Source: Phyllostachys edulis (Eukaryota; Streptophyta; Magnoliopsida; Poales; Poaceae). From it: 64,000 nucleotides of DNA. The stretch's first letter is position 1; each line of letters starts with the position of its first letter. Position numbers and translations under genes: made by a program. Below are positions 43,523-55,110 of this stretch, in pieces. Location of the stretch: the NCBI GenBank assembly GCA_036346405.1, contig CM070554.1, positions 48,383,058 through 48,447,057 on the forward strand, written 5' to 3'. The notes under the pieces were generated by a model. It was not told where the DNA came from and did not search any database. It saw only the letters and a list, made by a program, of their open reading frames with translations.

Positions 43523-44743
43523 TGATACGGGGGTTCCCGATCTTCTCGACGTAGGATCGAAGATAACTTGCACGCTTGACTTGACAAATCGTAGTTGCTC
43601 ACCCGATGCTAATGCATGAACTTGCAACTCTTTAATTCACCTAATCTCACGTGTACTCCACCCGACCACAAAGTGGAGTTTTACCGATCCCTCAATTCCC
43701 AATGGAAAGACAGAACGGTCTTTGGAAGAAAACACCCTATTCCCCTTCAAGTCGTTGGCCTTCACCAAACTACTTGGAAGAATCAAGCATTGATGCAAAA
43801 ACAATCAAAATCTTTAATCGTGGTCTTAAGATACAATGGGGGTCTACCCCTCAATATATAGTGCCCTTCTCCACCTTATGGCTGGCCAAGAGGCCCTACT
43901 CCTATTCTATTTCAGAATTAGAACTCCTACTCCAATTCGGACACAATCTAAAACAAAAAAAGGAAACTCTGAGTTTACAACCGTCACATTGTTTCAGTCA
44001 TATCTTTTGATACGTGAAGAATCTGAGGCTGATCAAGTATCCGTTGGATCGGGCTTGAAGTTAGCTTTCCAACAAGTATAAGAACACCCAAATCGGACTC
44101 CGTTTGTGAAAGTTATGACCTTTTTAATCCGGACTGTACTGCTGATTTCGAATCCGATTTTGATGCTGATTCCGAATCCGAATTTAATCCAAACCTTCCT
44201 AACTTCAATTTCATTAATGGAAACAACTTGAATCCGTATGAAACTTGAGAAAGGGACTCTTGTAAGCCTTTGGAAAGTCATGGCAAAGCTGGATATCTTC
44301 CTAAGATGTCGTACATGCCGCAGAATCATCAACTTTGTCAACTCTCGCGCGTTGGTCGGTCTGAATGTGCAGCATGCACTCGAATAGCTATAACTTTTTA
44401 TAAAAAGCTCCAAATCACGTGCTTCCATGCGTTCCATAGGCTGCTTGCTATTTTTGTGAGCATCAAAACACCCCGAGAAGCATCGTGTTCTTGATATTCA
44501 CATAAGGCATCTCCTTCAAACCTAACAATAAGCGATGACCCGCTATTAGGTAGTATAATATTCTCAATTAAACTTAAAGGAAATTCATGGAATAGATTCA
44601 CCTGTCGGTTAAGCTTCTTTACACAAGCTTCACCCAGAAGCTTCTCTTGTTCTTCAACTCTTTTAGTAAGCTCATGTTGTTCTGAAGTACTTGTTGAATT
44701 GAAAACACTATATGGAACATCGTAGCTAAGGATGTCCACATCA
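43523..44743 (-). mobile_element. Inverted CRM-type LTR inside E6 (1221 bp)
   Basis: On the minus strand it starts TGATGTGGACATCC after a PPT and ends AGATCGGGAACCCCCGTATCA-like. It aligns with the E6 5' LTR in reverse (for example the segment near 43690-43715 and the module at 44060-44120) but is clearly diverged, so it comes from a related subfamily. It has no PBS beyond its end. Confidence 0.72.
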
Positions 44744-44931
44744 TCCTCCCTTTCTTCAAGAAAAGCCGTCCTCGGCTTTTGATAGCCTAAAAATGTGCTA
44801 GACAAAGAAAACAACGTATATACATGGTATATATATGAATCAATTATTATGTTCTTCTTGTTGTTTTGCACAATTGATAGCTCGAAATCATATTTCATTT
44901 TACACAATTGACTCATATGATGAAATTTCAC
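44398..44931 (-). pseudogene. Polyprotein C-terminal tail overlapping PPT and LTR
   Basis: A 177-codon minus-strand frame. KPRTAFLEEREDD at about residues 53-65 is encoded across the PPT. KRVEEQEKLLG.. and KKLNRQVNLF then ENIILPN at about 90-130 resemble the basic tail of grass gypsy polyproteins. The last two thirds lie in the inverted LTR. There is no active domain. Confidence 0.55.
44744..44760 (-). other. Polypurine tract of the inverted segment
   Basis: Minus-strand CTTGAAGAAAGGGAGGA precedes the LTR start TGATGTGG; one base different from those of noaM and noaN. Confidence 0.78.
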
Positions 44932-45007
44932 CTTCCCAACATCAAATTCAAGTAAAGTGGGTGAAAACCAATTGATACCTTTCCATGCTACAACTGTGCT
45001 ACTCTGA

Positions 45008-45769
45008 TTAGTTATACATGTAAGAACAAGTAGGCATCATGTTGCGTTCTAAACAATAGGCACTTGTATTTAAACCCATCTCAAAGTGACCATGACATTG
45101 CGCAATAGATGGTTTGCGCAAAACATGCAATTTTAAATCAGCAAGATTATCACAGGTAATGCATATTCGATAAACTTGAAACATGTTGTCTACACCAACA
45201 TCTCCAATCAAATTGAATTTATATGTGTATATATAGCTATTTACTAGTGATCTTAAGCATGAAATTTCAAGAACCTTCTTAATCACACTAGATAGCTCTT
45301 TAGGTTTATCGAATATGATATAACCAAAAGAATCATTAAGGAATATTCTACTAAGAACTTCTTTTTGAGTAATCAATTCCACATTATGCAAATTAAGCAT
45401 ATCAAATTTAGAACGTGGAATCATGAAAGGAATAACGGAGTTCTCAGTTTTACGTACCTTGTCTTGATGAACTATTAATTCAGTACCAATAGTGTTACCT
45501 TGATCGTCCTCCTCAATTGATGTAGGTGTTGTGGGTATCGTAATGTCATCATGTAACCCCAGAGCAGCAGGCATTCCCTCTCCAACCATGGTTATCTCTT
45601 CATCTTTCTCTTCGAATGGTGAGGGCTCTTGAATGTTCAACTCCTTATTTGCTTGTTCAACCTGCACAATGTGAGATACAACACTACAAATAGAGGGTAA
45701 GTTGTTAGGTTCAAAAATAATCTTACTTGGCCTATCATCTATCTCTCTCTTTTCTTTTGGTGTATCCAT
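45008..45769 (-). CDS. Hypothetical 253-codon ORF, antisense within E6
   Basis: An intact ATG-to-stop frame on the minus strand, starting 37 bases inside the right end of E6. I do not recognise the product. The first 110 residues are acidic and low complexity (PSPFEEKDEE, SIEEDDQGN); the rest is more globular, with KFDMLNLHNVELITQKEVL, FGYIIFDKPKELSSVIKKVLE and several cysteines. No zinc knuckle, protease, RT or transmembrane segment is seen. It sits upstream, on its strand, of the polyprotein tail at 44398-44931. It may be an accessory ORF of a non-autonomous relative or a relic region of gag-pol. It is the longest ORF in the window without clear homology. Confidence 0.4.
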   Translation of the reverse strand: MDTPKEKREIDDRPSKIIFEPNNLPSICSVVSHIVQVEQANKELNIQEPSPFEEKDEEITMVGEGMPAALGLHDDITIPTTPTSIEEDDQGNTIGTELIVHQDKVRKTENSVIPFMIPRSKFDMLNLHNVELITQKEVLSRIFLNDSFGYIIFDKPKELSSVIKKVLEISCLRSLVNSYIYTYKFNLIGDVGVDNMFQVYRICITCDNLADLKLHVLRKPSIAQCHGHFEMGLNTSAYCLERNMMPTCSYMYN

Positions 45770-45806
45770 GGTTCCTCATCGAGAAGATCTGGCTTCCCCC
45801 GTATCA
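45770..45806 (+). mobile_element. Terminal 37 bp of the E6 3' LTR
   Basis: GGTTCCTCATCGAGAAGATC through CCCGTATCA matches the last bases of the 5' LTR (38932-38968). It is the only part of a plus-strand 3' LTR present, and the TSD follows directly. Confidence 0.78.
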
Positions 45807-46732
45807 AGAAGTCCATTATGGGTGTTTGGTATTAATTTTCTTTCTGTGCCTCGATTTCATAAAGTGGAGCTTAGGGTAAGCGTCGTTCTAAAAAGTTTCA
45901 AACCTGCTCAGAATGATTCCAAATGCACCTAGAAATGAGGTAGGGCACACTAGAAGTCCATTATGGGTGTTTGGTATTGATTTTATTTTCGTGCATCGAT
46001 TTCATAAAGAGGTGCTCTCGGTATGCATCATTCTCGAAAGTTTGACACAGGCTCGAAAGGATTCCCAATGCACCTAGAAATGATGTCGGGCACACCAGAA
46101 GTCCATTATGGGTGTTTGGTAATAATTTTCTTTCTGTGCCTCGATTTCATAAAGTGGAGCTCGATTATGCGCGTAAATCTGCAAAGATTCACAGCTGCTC
46201 GGAATTATTCCAAATGCACCTAGAAATGACGTAGTGCACACTGGAAGTCCATTATGGGTGTTTGGTAATAATTTTCTTTCTGTGCCTCGATTTCATAAAG
46301 TGGAGCTCGATTATGCTGCGATAGATCTGCAAAGTTTCACACCTGCTCGGAATAATTCCAAGTGCACCTAGAAATGACATAGGACACACTAGAAGTTCAT
46401 TATGGGTGTTTGGTATTGATTTTCTTTCTGTGCCTGGATTTCATAAAGTGGAGCACTAGGTCTCCATCGTTCTAGAAAGTTCGACACCTGCTCGCAATTA
46501 TTCCAAATGCAGTTGGAAATGCTGTAGGGCACACTAAAAGTCCATTATGAGTGCTTAGTATTGATTTTCTTTCTGTGCGTCGATTTCATAAAGTGGAGCT
46601 CAAGTTAGGCGTCGTTCTGGAAAGTTTCACACCGGCTCGGAAGGATTCCAAATACACCTAGAAATGACGTAGGGTACACCAGAAGTCCATTTTGGGTGTT
46701 TGTATTAATTTTTTTTTCTGTGCCTCGATTTC
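45807..46732 (+). repeat. Satellite block C, about 6.4 monomers
   Basis: It continues the monomer interrupted by E6, in the same orientation as A and B. It ends in CCTCGATTTC where the E5 LTR starts. Confidence 0.93.
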
Positions 46733-48821
46733 TGTAATATCCCGTTTAAAAATAAAAGAAATAAGTGATTAGTACTGAATTTAAATAGAATTAGAGCATA
46801 TAAAATTCAGAATTTGGGAGGAGTATTAGAATTAGGGCCTTCGGCCCATAGCTTTTTGGCCCAAGTGGGGAACCGCTTAAGAGGGTGGGGGCGTTAAACC
46901 TAGCATCAGAGCACCAAGTTCTTGTGCGCCGCCATCGTAGCATCGTGGGTCTTGTAGCATCACCTCCCTCCATTCTTTGCTTAGGCCAAGAAGAGGAAGG
47001 AAGAAGGGAAGAAAAGAAGGGAGGAGGAGAAGGATTTCACGGGATTTCACGATCGGCTCCTTGTTCTTCGAGGGTAACGATCTGAAAACTTCTTGATGCC
47101 CCTAAATTTAGTCGTTGTTCTTTCGGTAGATCGTTTGGGCAATGGGAAGATCGATTTCTGTTCCGTCTAGATTCGTCAGGTTTAGGACAGAACATTGCGG
47201 GGATGATTAGGGATATGTAATCTCCAAATTAGAGCTTGGTGTAATTATATAAAATGTAGATTATCGCGTTAGCTTTCCAGAAAGGTCTAGATCATTAAAA
47301 TCGGAGTAGCGAGCAAAAAGTTATGGCCTCTGGAAGGCCGCTGTCCAGATTCTAGACGAAGTTGGCAGACTTCGTGTAGTTAGGTCGATTTCGTGTGGAA
47401 ATTGGTAAAATTAAATATTTTTGTTAACTTGAATATTGTAGGAAATCTTGTTTAGTTTCTAGAACTTATATTATTCATATATGTTCAAGTTGTATAATTA
47501 AAGATATAAAATTGTGAAACAGACTGTTCTGACAGAATCTGGAACGGTCTTCGGGTAACGGAACGGAATAGAAAACGGTAGAATCAGATTTTATTCATAA
47601 CTAGGAAATTATAGGTTGTTTTGTGAGGATTCCAGAAAGTCTTGGATGGCTGAATTTAGAGTTCGGATGAGTAAGATATGACCGTTTTACTCTTGGGACA
47701 GCGGGTAGTGTGTCCGGTAGTTTCGAGTTAAAAGGGTTGGTTTAGGCGTAGGCATGCGATGACGGTTAGAGTAAGGTGTTGGTGCTGTAATGTGAAGGTT
47801 TTGAGATATGTTTTGAAATTGTTGTCCAGGGTGTGGGGTCTCGTGTGCATTGTCGCCGTTTCGCTCTCCAGTGTCACATGGAAAAGAGGCAAGTGCTTGG
47901 TAGCCAGTGTTCATTGGTTGATCACTGTATGCTTTACCATTTATTACCATTATATTGCTGTGCTTTTACTTATTTAATTGCAAGTAATGTTAATGGTCAT
48001 TATTTATTCCTTATGGTTGGATATGACATTGTTGGACAATGGTAATGTTGAGGAAACTATGAATAATTGTGCATTCATAAGCATCATTGTATCTGAAAGG
48101 TGATCATGTTGATCACAACTCCAAGGGAGTGGAGGAGGTCCCCGATCCTTGAGGAGGACGGGCTTGAGAGTGTGTCATCGACGGGTGAACACTCATGCTA
48201 TACCGGTATACGCAAAAGAAGTGCATGTGGACATGTAGTACAGAAATGCATGGAATGAAGGGTAGTTGATGATTGTGTATGTGAATAAAGAAGGAGAATT
48301 GAATGATTGAGCATGAGAATAAAGAAAAGTGAACAATTGATGTTAATGATGATATTGTGTACTGTTGTTTAAGCAATGTTCATTGTTTATTACTGTACTT
48401 GCTGAGTTATGGACTCATCCTTGCTCTAATGTTGTTTTTAGGTGATCGTTGACGACGCTTCACTTGGGAAGGGTACACTACATACACTCACTTGCCACGA
48501 GAAAACTTTGCCTTAGAATGATGGTTATTCCTTTAGGACATGATAGATATTGAATAATTCTATATGATTGGTTGAAACTCATTTATCCATTCAATAGCCT
48601 TCGTTTGTTTGGTATTGCTTGATTCTCGAACTATTATCCTGCTTACAATCTAGTGTTTAAATATCTGTGCTTGCCATGTCGTTATTTATACGTTATTGTG
48701 ACCCATGGATGGGTGTTGGTATTGAATTGCTTGTTGAAATTCATTGTTATTTATTGATAAAATTAGTAGTTGGGGTAGTTTTGGTGGCATTCCGCGCTCA
48801 CTGTTGGGTCGGGGTGTTACA
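46733..48821 (+). mobile_element. 5' LTR of element E5 (2089 bp)
   Basis: TGTAATATCCCG start in satellite and GGTGTTACA end with a PBS after it. It belongs to the E3-like subfamily but is diverged. It has CTTTCC/AAGTTATG modules near 47270-47325 and a weaker one near 47630-47680, and a reduced hairpin array. The GAACCTCC terminal hairpin is absent. The left flank is ATTTC; no matching right flank is found. Confidence 0.87.
48100..48213 (+). repeat. Reduced hairpin array in E5 LTR
   Basis: GTGATCA/TGATCAC (48100-48116), a GGTCCCC..GGACGGG unit, GAGTGT/ACACTC (48168-48194) around TCATCGACGGGTGA and TATACCGGTATA. It is far diverged but keeps the first, the CGACGG and the ACCGGT units in order. 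Confidence 0.65.
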
Positions 48822-51800
48822 GTTGGTATCAGAGCGGGCTTTAGGTCCGTGGTTAATAGATTAAGAACTTAGGTAAATTAAAATTGCTAAAATTTGTTTT
48901 AGGACTAGTAAAATTAACTAAAATTTGCTAATGGTTAATTAGCTTAAAATTTGATACACTAGTGCATAGTAGGATGGGAATGGGACGAGTATTGCTCTTA
49001 TGCTTTCGATATGTTATTATACTGATATATGAGTTGATATTGGTTCTTTGAACCTATTGTGTGTTGCTGATTGTGGTTGATAGCTATGACGAGAGGTAGA
49101 TATTGTGGTTGTGGCCATAGGCGTGGCCAGGTTGTACCACCATTTGTGTTATGGGAAAAGTGAAGTGTTTACTCTGGGTAATTTAGTTACAAATGTTGGG
49201 GATGAGTTTCTTTAAAAAGTTGTTGTTTTCTTTGAGTTTGTATTTGATTATTGTGATTACAGCTGCTTGCGGTTGATGAACTTTCTTTGGATAGTGGTTA
49301 CATTATAGCTGATGGGTTTCAATTGGTCTGTATTTGTTTTATAGAGCAATTATTGTCTTTTGTGACTGTTGAGCTATTCTTGCTACCTGTAATCGTTGTC
49401 ATTGGCAATATTGTTCTTTTCCATGAGAGTTCTACCTTCTTGTTGGCAAACATGACCCGTTCATTCGCTTGGTGTTTTAGATAATGGAAAGTATCTTTTA
49501 CAAACTTCATTGAAGGAAGTTTTGACTCTACGCATTTCTTTTGGAGTAGTTGGAATGTTGATGTTTAGTGCATCTTCTTTGATAAAGAAAGTATCAAAAG
49601 TCTTTTATAATGTTTTGTTGTGTTAAGTGAGAGGTTTGAAGCATAGAAGATAAATTGATAATGTATGAGTTATTAAGTTGGAGTGCAGGCGTGGTGCATA
49701 CTCGATCTTAACCGAGATCCTGGGAGTGAAGTTGATAAATTTGATGTTGTCTTGGAGTAGTTACATGATGAACTGTGATTAAGAGTATGTCCGTACCTAC
49801 TAGAAATCCGGGAGTTATTAAGAAATGTGGGACATTGATGAACTGGTCTGATCATTAAGATTGTTTAATTTGGTAAACTTCTTGGATAAATTGGATTAAT
49901 GGGTCTCAATGGATTAATCTAACCGTTTGGGATGGTTAAGTTAAGAGGGTGTTAGATTATTGCCTTAATGGATATTAATCTTGGAGTAATTTTTTTTGTG
50001 AATACTTAGTGATCATATATGGTTGCTAGATTTACAAATTCCTTAGTATGATTAATTGTTGAAATTGTGTACAAAAGATCGGGGGGATTGAATATTGATG
50101 GATCTAGAATTTATGGGTGGATTTTCTGGATAGTTATTCTAGCTAGAATGATTGGACGAATTTGGTTGTTGTGTCGTTGAGACTTTTGATCGATGGGAGG
50201 ATACGATTTTGGAAGTTTTATTGGGATTTTGCACCAAAAATCTAAACATGAGGAGGAACAATTGAATATGTGTTTGTAAATATTCATGTGATTTACAAAG
50301 GGAAGTAAGTATCAACTAGATTTCATGATGAAACCAGTTGATAACAACGATCGTTGGAGTGCAATTAACGTATGTTGAAGTTTGGTGTTGAGCATCACTA
50401 AGAGTTGAACTGATGAGATTTAATAGGTGGCTTATGTTTACATAATTGTGGAATTGTCGGATGATAGCATGTGCTTGATGAAAGGGTTTTGGTAGAACCT
50501 TTTAAATTTGTGTAGTAGATCACCTCTACAATAAAGTGGTTGTTGTAGTGAGGTTGTAAAGTTTTGGTGGACTCTCAATTTGAGAATGGGATGATAAAGT
50601 AGTATGGAATAATTTGGTGAGTTTCTAGAGAGCTTTACAGTGGAAGAGTAGACTATGACGATTCTTGTTAAGAGTGTCTTGTTCTTGATGTTAATAAGAT
50701 TGTCTGTAATGGATTGTGGCTTGTGAGGGTGGTGTTGATTCTTATAGAAAGAGAGTAAATTTGATCGTCTTTCATGGTATCACTCAAATGAAATGTTTCG
50801 AGTTTTGCATTCGTGATCTTTTGGAGTTCACAATTTATGTGGTATTTGAAATTTGTGGAGGAAAGCGACATGGTTGAAAGTTCTATTGGTTCTTAAGTGA
50901 TTAATGTGATTCAGTCTTAAAAGCTCTTCTTGTTTGAGGTGGCAAAGTGATGTTGTAATAAAAAAAAATTGTTTTCTTTGTTAAAGGGAAGAGTGTAGTA
51001 GAAGTATTTGATGTTGGAGTTAAGTTTTGTAACTTGCAACTTATTGAAGTTCGTTTAACTTTTCTGTCATTGTCGCCTAAGAGTTTCTCGAGTTTCTAAA
51101 GTAATATTTTATTCTTATTGGTTGAGATTTGATATTCTCTTCTTGTGGGACTTGTGCCCTCAACTGTGGTCTCCTCTTTTGCTTTTTTGAGATCATTGCT
51201 ATTTGACTATTTCTCTTGGTCTTATGTTTATCGCGAAGGTAAACGTTATTATGTGTCTTTGAAAAATTATTTTTATTTGCCCCTTCTTTTGAAAAAGGAA
51301 TAATCGATTTGTTTTACAAAACCTTATATAGTATATAGTGACAACTGGTTAGTAGTGCTCAAGTATATGATGTTGTGAGACTTTGTGTGGCAAGTTAATT
51401 GAGGAGCTTTGGAGGATGAATTGATTTTGTGATATAAATCTGGTAAAGAATTGGATCTAAAAGGAATGATGGTCATTGGGGCAAAACTGATTATGTTGTT
51501 ACAACTAGTAGAACCTATAGTGAATTGTAATCAAATAACCTTTGTTCATATTGGTGGAATATTGAAATTATCAAAAGTTTGAATATTAGTTAATTAGTTA
51601 AGGTATTGCGAATGAGTATATTGTGGTTGTGTAGGTGAAACTAAATGATGTGGTTTAGTGAGGGTCCAAGATTGATGAAGTAAGTTAATTGTTTTGGGCA
51701 GTTAATTGATTAGTGATGATTGTTGATTTTAATGATCGGGGATATTGTTTGGATTGTGGGAATTGTAGTCGTCGAATATGAGGATTTCCTTATCAATTAT

Positions 51801-51962
51801 ACTAAAAGTTCATTATAGGAGTCCTGGATGTTGAAATTGGGCTTGTGTTTTATGCTAGAATCTTGGTTGTCCAATGATTATGTGTATAAGTAGTAGAATA
51901 AAAGTGGATTCCGAATAGTGTGATAATCATTTGTAGAATCCTTTGGTTGTAGTAAATGAGTG
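48822..51962 (+). pseudogene. Decayed interior of E5
   Basis: It matches the E4 interior in order, from the leader (GGTTGTACCACC near 49131) to a segment like 20640-20690. Around 51185-51250 the same RT-downstream relic as in E4 (19681-19745) is recognisable. There is no ORF above about 70 codons and no gag, protease or integrase frame. It is cut at 51963 by another LTR, so the PPT and 3' LTR are lost. Confidence 0.62.
48824..48835 (+). other. Primer-binding site of E5
   Basis: TGGTATCAGAGC, two bases after the LTR end. Confidence 0.92.
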
Positions 51963-52075
51963 TGTAATACCCCAAAAATTAAATCAGGAGAGAATAAATA
52001 AATCGGGAGAGAATAATTAAATCGGGAGAATGTTTCTTTTAGCGAAGCGATTGAGCAGAGAAAGAGGGGTTTTAA
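51963..52075 (+). mobile_element. LTR 5' fragment T1 (113 bp)
   Basis: It starts TGTAATACCCC and matches the first part of S1 (5430-5530), including an AATCGGGAGAGAATAATTAA-type repeat. It stops where T2 begins. Confidence 0.78.
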
Positions 52076-53645
52076 TGTAATACTCGATTTATTCTCTGAA
52101 AGAAAGCGTTCAAAAGAGAAATTAGACATAAAAAGGGGGTTACAGTAGTTCTTGACAACTTGGGCCTCGGGCCTTGGCCCAGAGGCCCATGAGGGGCCGC
52201 CACCAATAAAAGGAAGGGGAGACCTAGCCAAGACTTTAGCTAGCTCTGATTAGTGCCGCCCCACAAGACCTGTAGCACGACTCTCAGTAGCACACCCTCT
52301 CCTCCATGGTGGTGCCCCTCTCCTCCGGTGCCTCTCCTTGCCGTGCCAAAGGTCTTTGCCCATTGCCTACCATAGGAGGAAGAAGAAGGTGAGGGGAGAA
52401 GACTGTCTTCGCGGGGTGAGTTCATCATCTTCCTGCGATTCTTCAAGGGTAACATCGAGTTTCCCTCACTGGTTGATGTGTTTTAGTTGCAATTGATTTC
52501 GTTTGGTAGATCGAGTATCAACAGTCGATAGATCGCGTTTTGTCCAGCAGATTGGACGACGATTTTCATGTCTTTAGATGCAGAATCTGGGGATCCAACC
52601 TCTTAGAGATAGTTGGGTTATGTCATTAGCTTTCCGTGGCCGCCAAGAACGCCCAAATCCGATTAACGTTCAGAAAGTTATGAATTGTTTAGTGCCGCTG
52701 TCCTGTTAATCTGTCAACATCCTGACAGTCTGTAGAAATATGAGTTAATCTATTAGTTAAAGACGAAATCAGAGGATCTCGTTATAATAAAAAAGATGGG
52801 TAATTTCCTCACCTTTCCAGAAAGCTAAATAACGTAAGAATTGGACTTTCGTAGCAAAAGTTATGATAATTGTAGTGTACTATCCAGAGAACCCGAGAAC
52901 CCGACGTGATAATTGATGTTCTGTAGATTGGCTCGGTAGGGGTAGTAAATTGCAGAATCAGAAGGGCTCCCCAACTATGTTTATTTAGTTAATTTAATTA
53001 TCTTTCCAGAAACTATTAGAACATATTATTTGGACTCCTGAGCAGAAAGTTATGTATTTTAGAAGTTGACTGTCTACAGTAAACACCAAATCGATCGGTA
53101 GAAATTGGAAGATTGGAAACGCTTGGGAGTTTAGTGAGTTCTATTGTGTTCTTATTTATGCTTTTGGTCCAGTAAGCTTGTCTTAGTTTGGGTTATCATT
53201 ATGTTCAGGTGGGAGCATGATCCGAGGGGCAGCACCTCTTCGCGTCCACCGGTCTCGCATTTGGTTGAGGCAAGTATTCTGGGTTGTAGAATAATTATGT
53301 TTGTTTGCTTGAGATTGTTTGTGTCTTGTTAAGTAATAGACATGCATGGATGTTAACGTGATGAATTACAATATATCTTGGTACATGCAAGTTATGGTTA
53401 AAGCTTCTGTGTATGTTGTTAATGCTTACATGTTATTATGTACACGTTGAGTTCATATATTTGGAAGATGTCACCGTGCATATGCATGTAATAAGCATGA
53501 TTGAGTCTTGGTCACTTGGTGACCAAGTCTGGCAGATTGAGGTCCCCGTCATGTAAATGACGGGCTTGAGGTCCCCACATTTGCGAGAATGTGGGCAATG
53601 AGAAAAAGATCCCGTCATGATCATGATGGGCATAGGTCCCTATAC
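52076..53645 (+). mobile_element. LTR T2, truncated against satellite (1570 bp)
   Basis: TGTAATACTCGATTTATTC start, close to the E4 and S2 LTRs. It has modules near 52630-52690, 52810-52870 and 53000-53055, a TATA-like box at 52204 and a hairpin array. It breaks off in the middle of a hairpin unit (GGTCCCTATACT), where inverted satellite begins. Confidence 0.85.
53507..53645 (+). repeat. Partial hairpin array in T2
   Basis: CTTGGTCAC/GTGACCAAG, CCCGTCAT/ATGACGGG, CCCACATT/AATGTGGG and CCCGTCAT/ATGATGGG (G-T wobble), then a half unit cut by the junction. Confidence 0.8.
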
Positions 53646-53671
53646 TTTCGAGCAGCCAGCGTACCACTCGA

Positions 53672-55110
53672 GCTCCAATTTATGAAATCGAGGCACGAAA
53701 AGAAAATCAAACCAAACACCCATAATGGACTTCTAGTGTGCCCTACGTCATTTTCTAGGTGCATTTGCAATAATTCTGAGCAGGTTTAAAACATTGGAGA
53801 GCGACGGTTACTGGGAGCTTCACATTATAAAATCGAGGCACGGAAAGAAAATCAATGCAAACACCCAAAATTGACTTCTGGTGTGCCCTATGTCATTTCT
53901 AGGTTCGTTTGGAATAATTCCGAGCAGGTGTGAAATTTTGCTGAAAGACGTATCCAGAGCTCCACTTTACGAAATCGAGGTACAGAAAGACAATCAATAC
54001 GAAACACCCAAAATACACTTCGAGTGTGCCCTACCTCATTTCTAGGTGCATTTGGAATCCTTCCGAGCCGGTGTGCAACTTTGCAGAATGACGCGTACCA
54101 TAAGCTCCAATTTATGAAATCGATGCACGGATAGAAAATCCACACCAAATAACTATAATGGACTTCTGGTGTGCCCTACGTCATTCAAAGGTGCATTTGA
54201 AATAATTCCGAGCAAGTGTGAAACATTCCAGAACGACGGGTACCCAGAGCTTCACTTTGTGAAATCGAGGCATGGAAAGAAAATGAACATCAAACTCCCA
54301 TAATGGACTTCTAGTGTGCCCTACCTAATTTCTTGGTGCATTTGGAATCTTTCCAAGCCGGTGTGAAACTTTCCAGAACGACGCGAAACCTGAGCTCCAA
54401 TTTATGAAATCGAGTCACGGAAAGAAAATCAAAACCAAACACCCAAAATGGACTTCTAGTGTGCCCTACGTCACTTCTAGGTACATTTCCAATAATTCTG
54501 AGCAGGTGTATAACTTTGGAGAGCGATGGGTACGCGGAGCTCCACATTATGAAATCGAGGCACGGAAAGAAAATCAATCCAAACACCCAAAATGGACTTC
54601 TGGTGTGCCCTATGTCATTTCTAGGTGCATTTGGAATAATTCCGAGCAGGTGTGAAACTTTGTTGAACGACGGTATCCAGAGCTCCACTTTACGAAATCG
54701 AGGCACAAAAAGACAATCAATACGAAACACCCAAAATAGACTTCTAGTGTGCCCTACCTCATTTCTAGGTGCATTTGGAATCCTTCCGAGCCGGTGTGAA
54801 ACTTTCCAGAACGACGCGCAAACCAAGCTCCAATTTATGAAATCGAGGCACGGAAAGAAAATCCACACCAAATAACTATAATGAACTTCTGGTGTGCCCT
54901 ACGTCACTTCTAGGTGCATTTGGAATAATTCCAAGCAAGTGTGAAACATTCCAGAACGACGGGTACCTAGAGCTCCACTTGATGAAATCGAGGCATGAAA
55001 AGAAAATTAACATCAAACTCCCATAATGGACTTCTAGTGTGCCCTACCTCATTTCTATGTGCATTTGGAATCTTTTCCGAGCGGTGTGAAACTTTCGAAC
55101 ACGCGTACCT
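53672..55110 (-). repeat. Two consecutive 5-monomer higher-order repeat units
   Basis: The order A1-A2-B1-A3-B2 occurs twice in full; equivalent points are about 720 bases apart (for example the B2 marker at 54291 and 55013). These are the clearest complete units in block D. Confidence 0.8.

Larger units (their letters stand above)
37982..45806 (+). mobile_element. CRM-like centromeric retrotransposon E6 with TSD AGAAG
   Basis: It is inserted in a satellite monomer with AGAAG at 37977-37981 and 45807-45811; removing it restores the monomer. Termini are TGATGAGGG and CGTATCA. Parts: 5' LTR 37982-38968, PBS 38971, leader, a vestige of the gag zinc knuckle, protease, RT and start of RNase H (39368-40859 and 43115-43522), interrupted by solo LTR S2. 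The 3' part is an inverted chimeric retroelement end (43523-45769) plus 37 bases of LTR end. Protease and RT motifs and the overlap of polyprotein tail with LTR fit the CRM clade of chromoviruses; no phylogeny could be run. Confidence 0.78.

Noticed and set aside
43523..45806. A DNA transposon with terminal inverted repeats (TGATACGGGGG ... CCCCCGTATCA)
   Set aside because: The inverted ends are both the 3' end of CRM-type LTRs in opposite orientation, with a PPT and polyprotein tail inside; the TSD belongs to the outer element at 37982.
49287..49484. A 65-codon frame shared by the leaders of E1 (382-579, minus) and E5, similar at about 70 percent
   Set aside because: The equivalent segments in E3 (near 13180) and E4 (near 18160) are not open, so the similarity reflects common DNA ancestry and not a kept protein.
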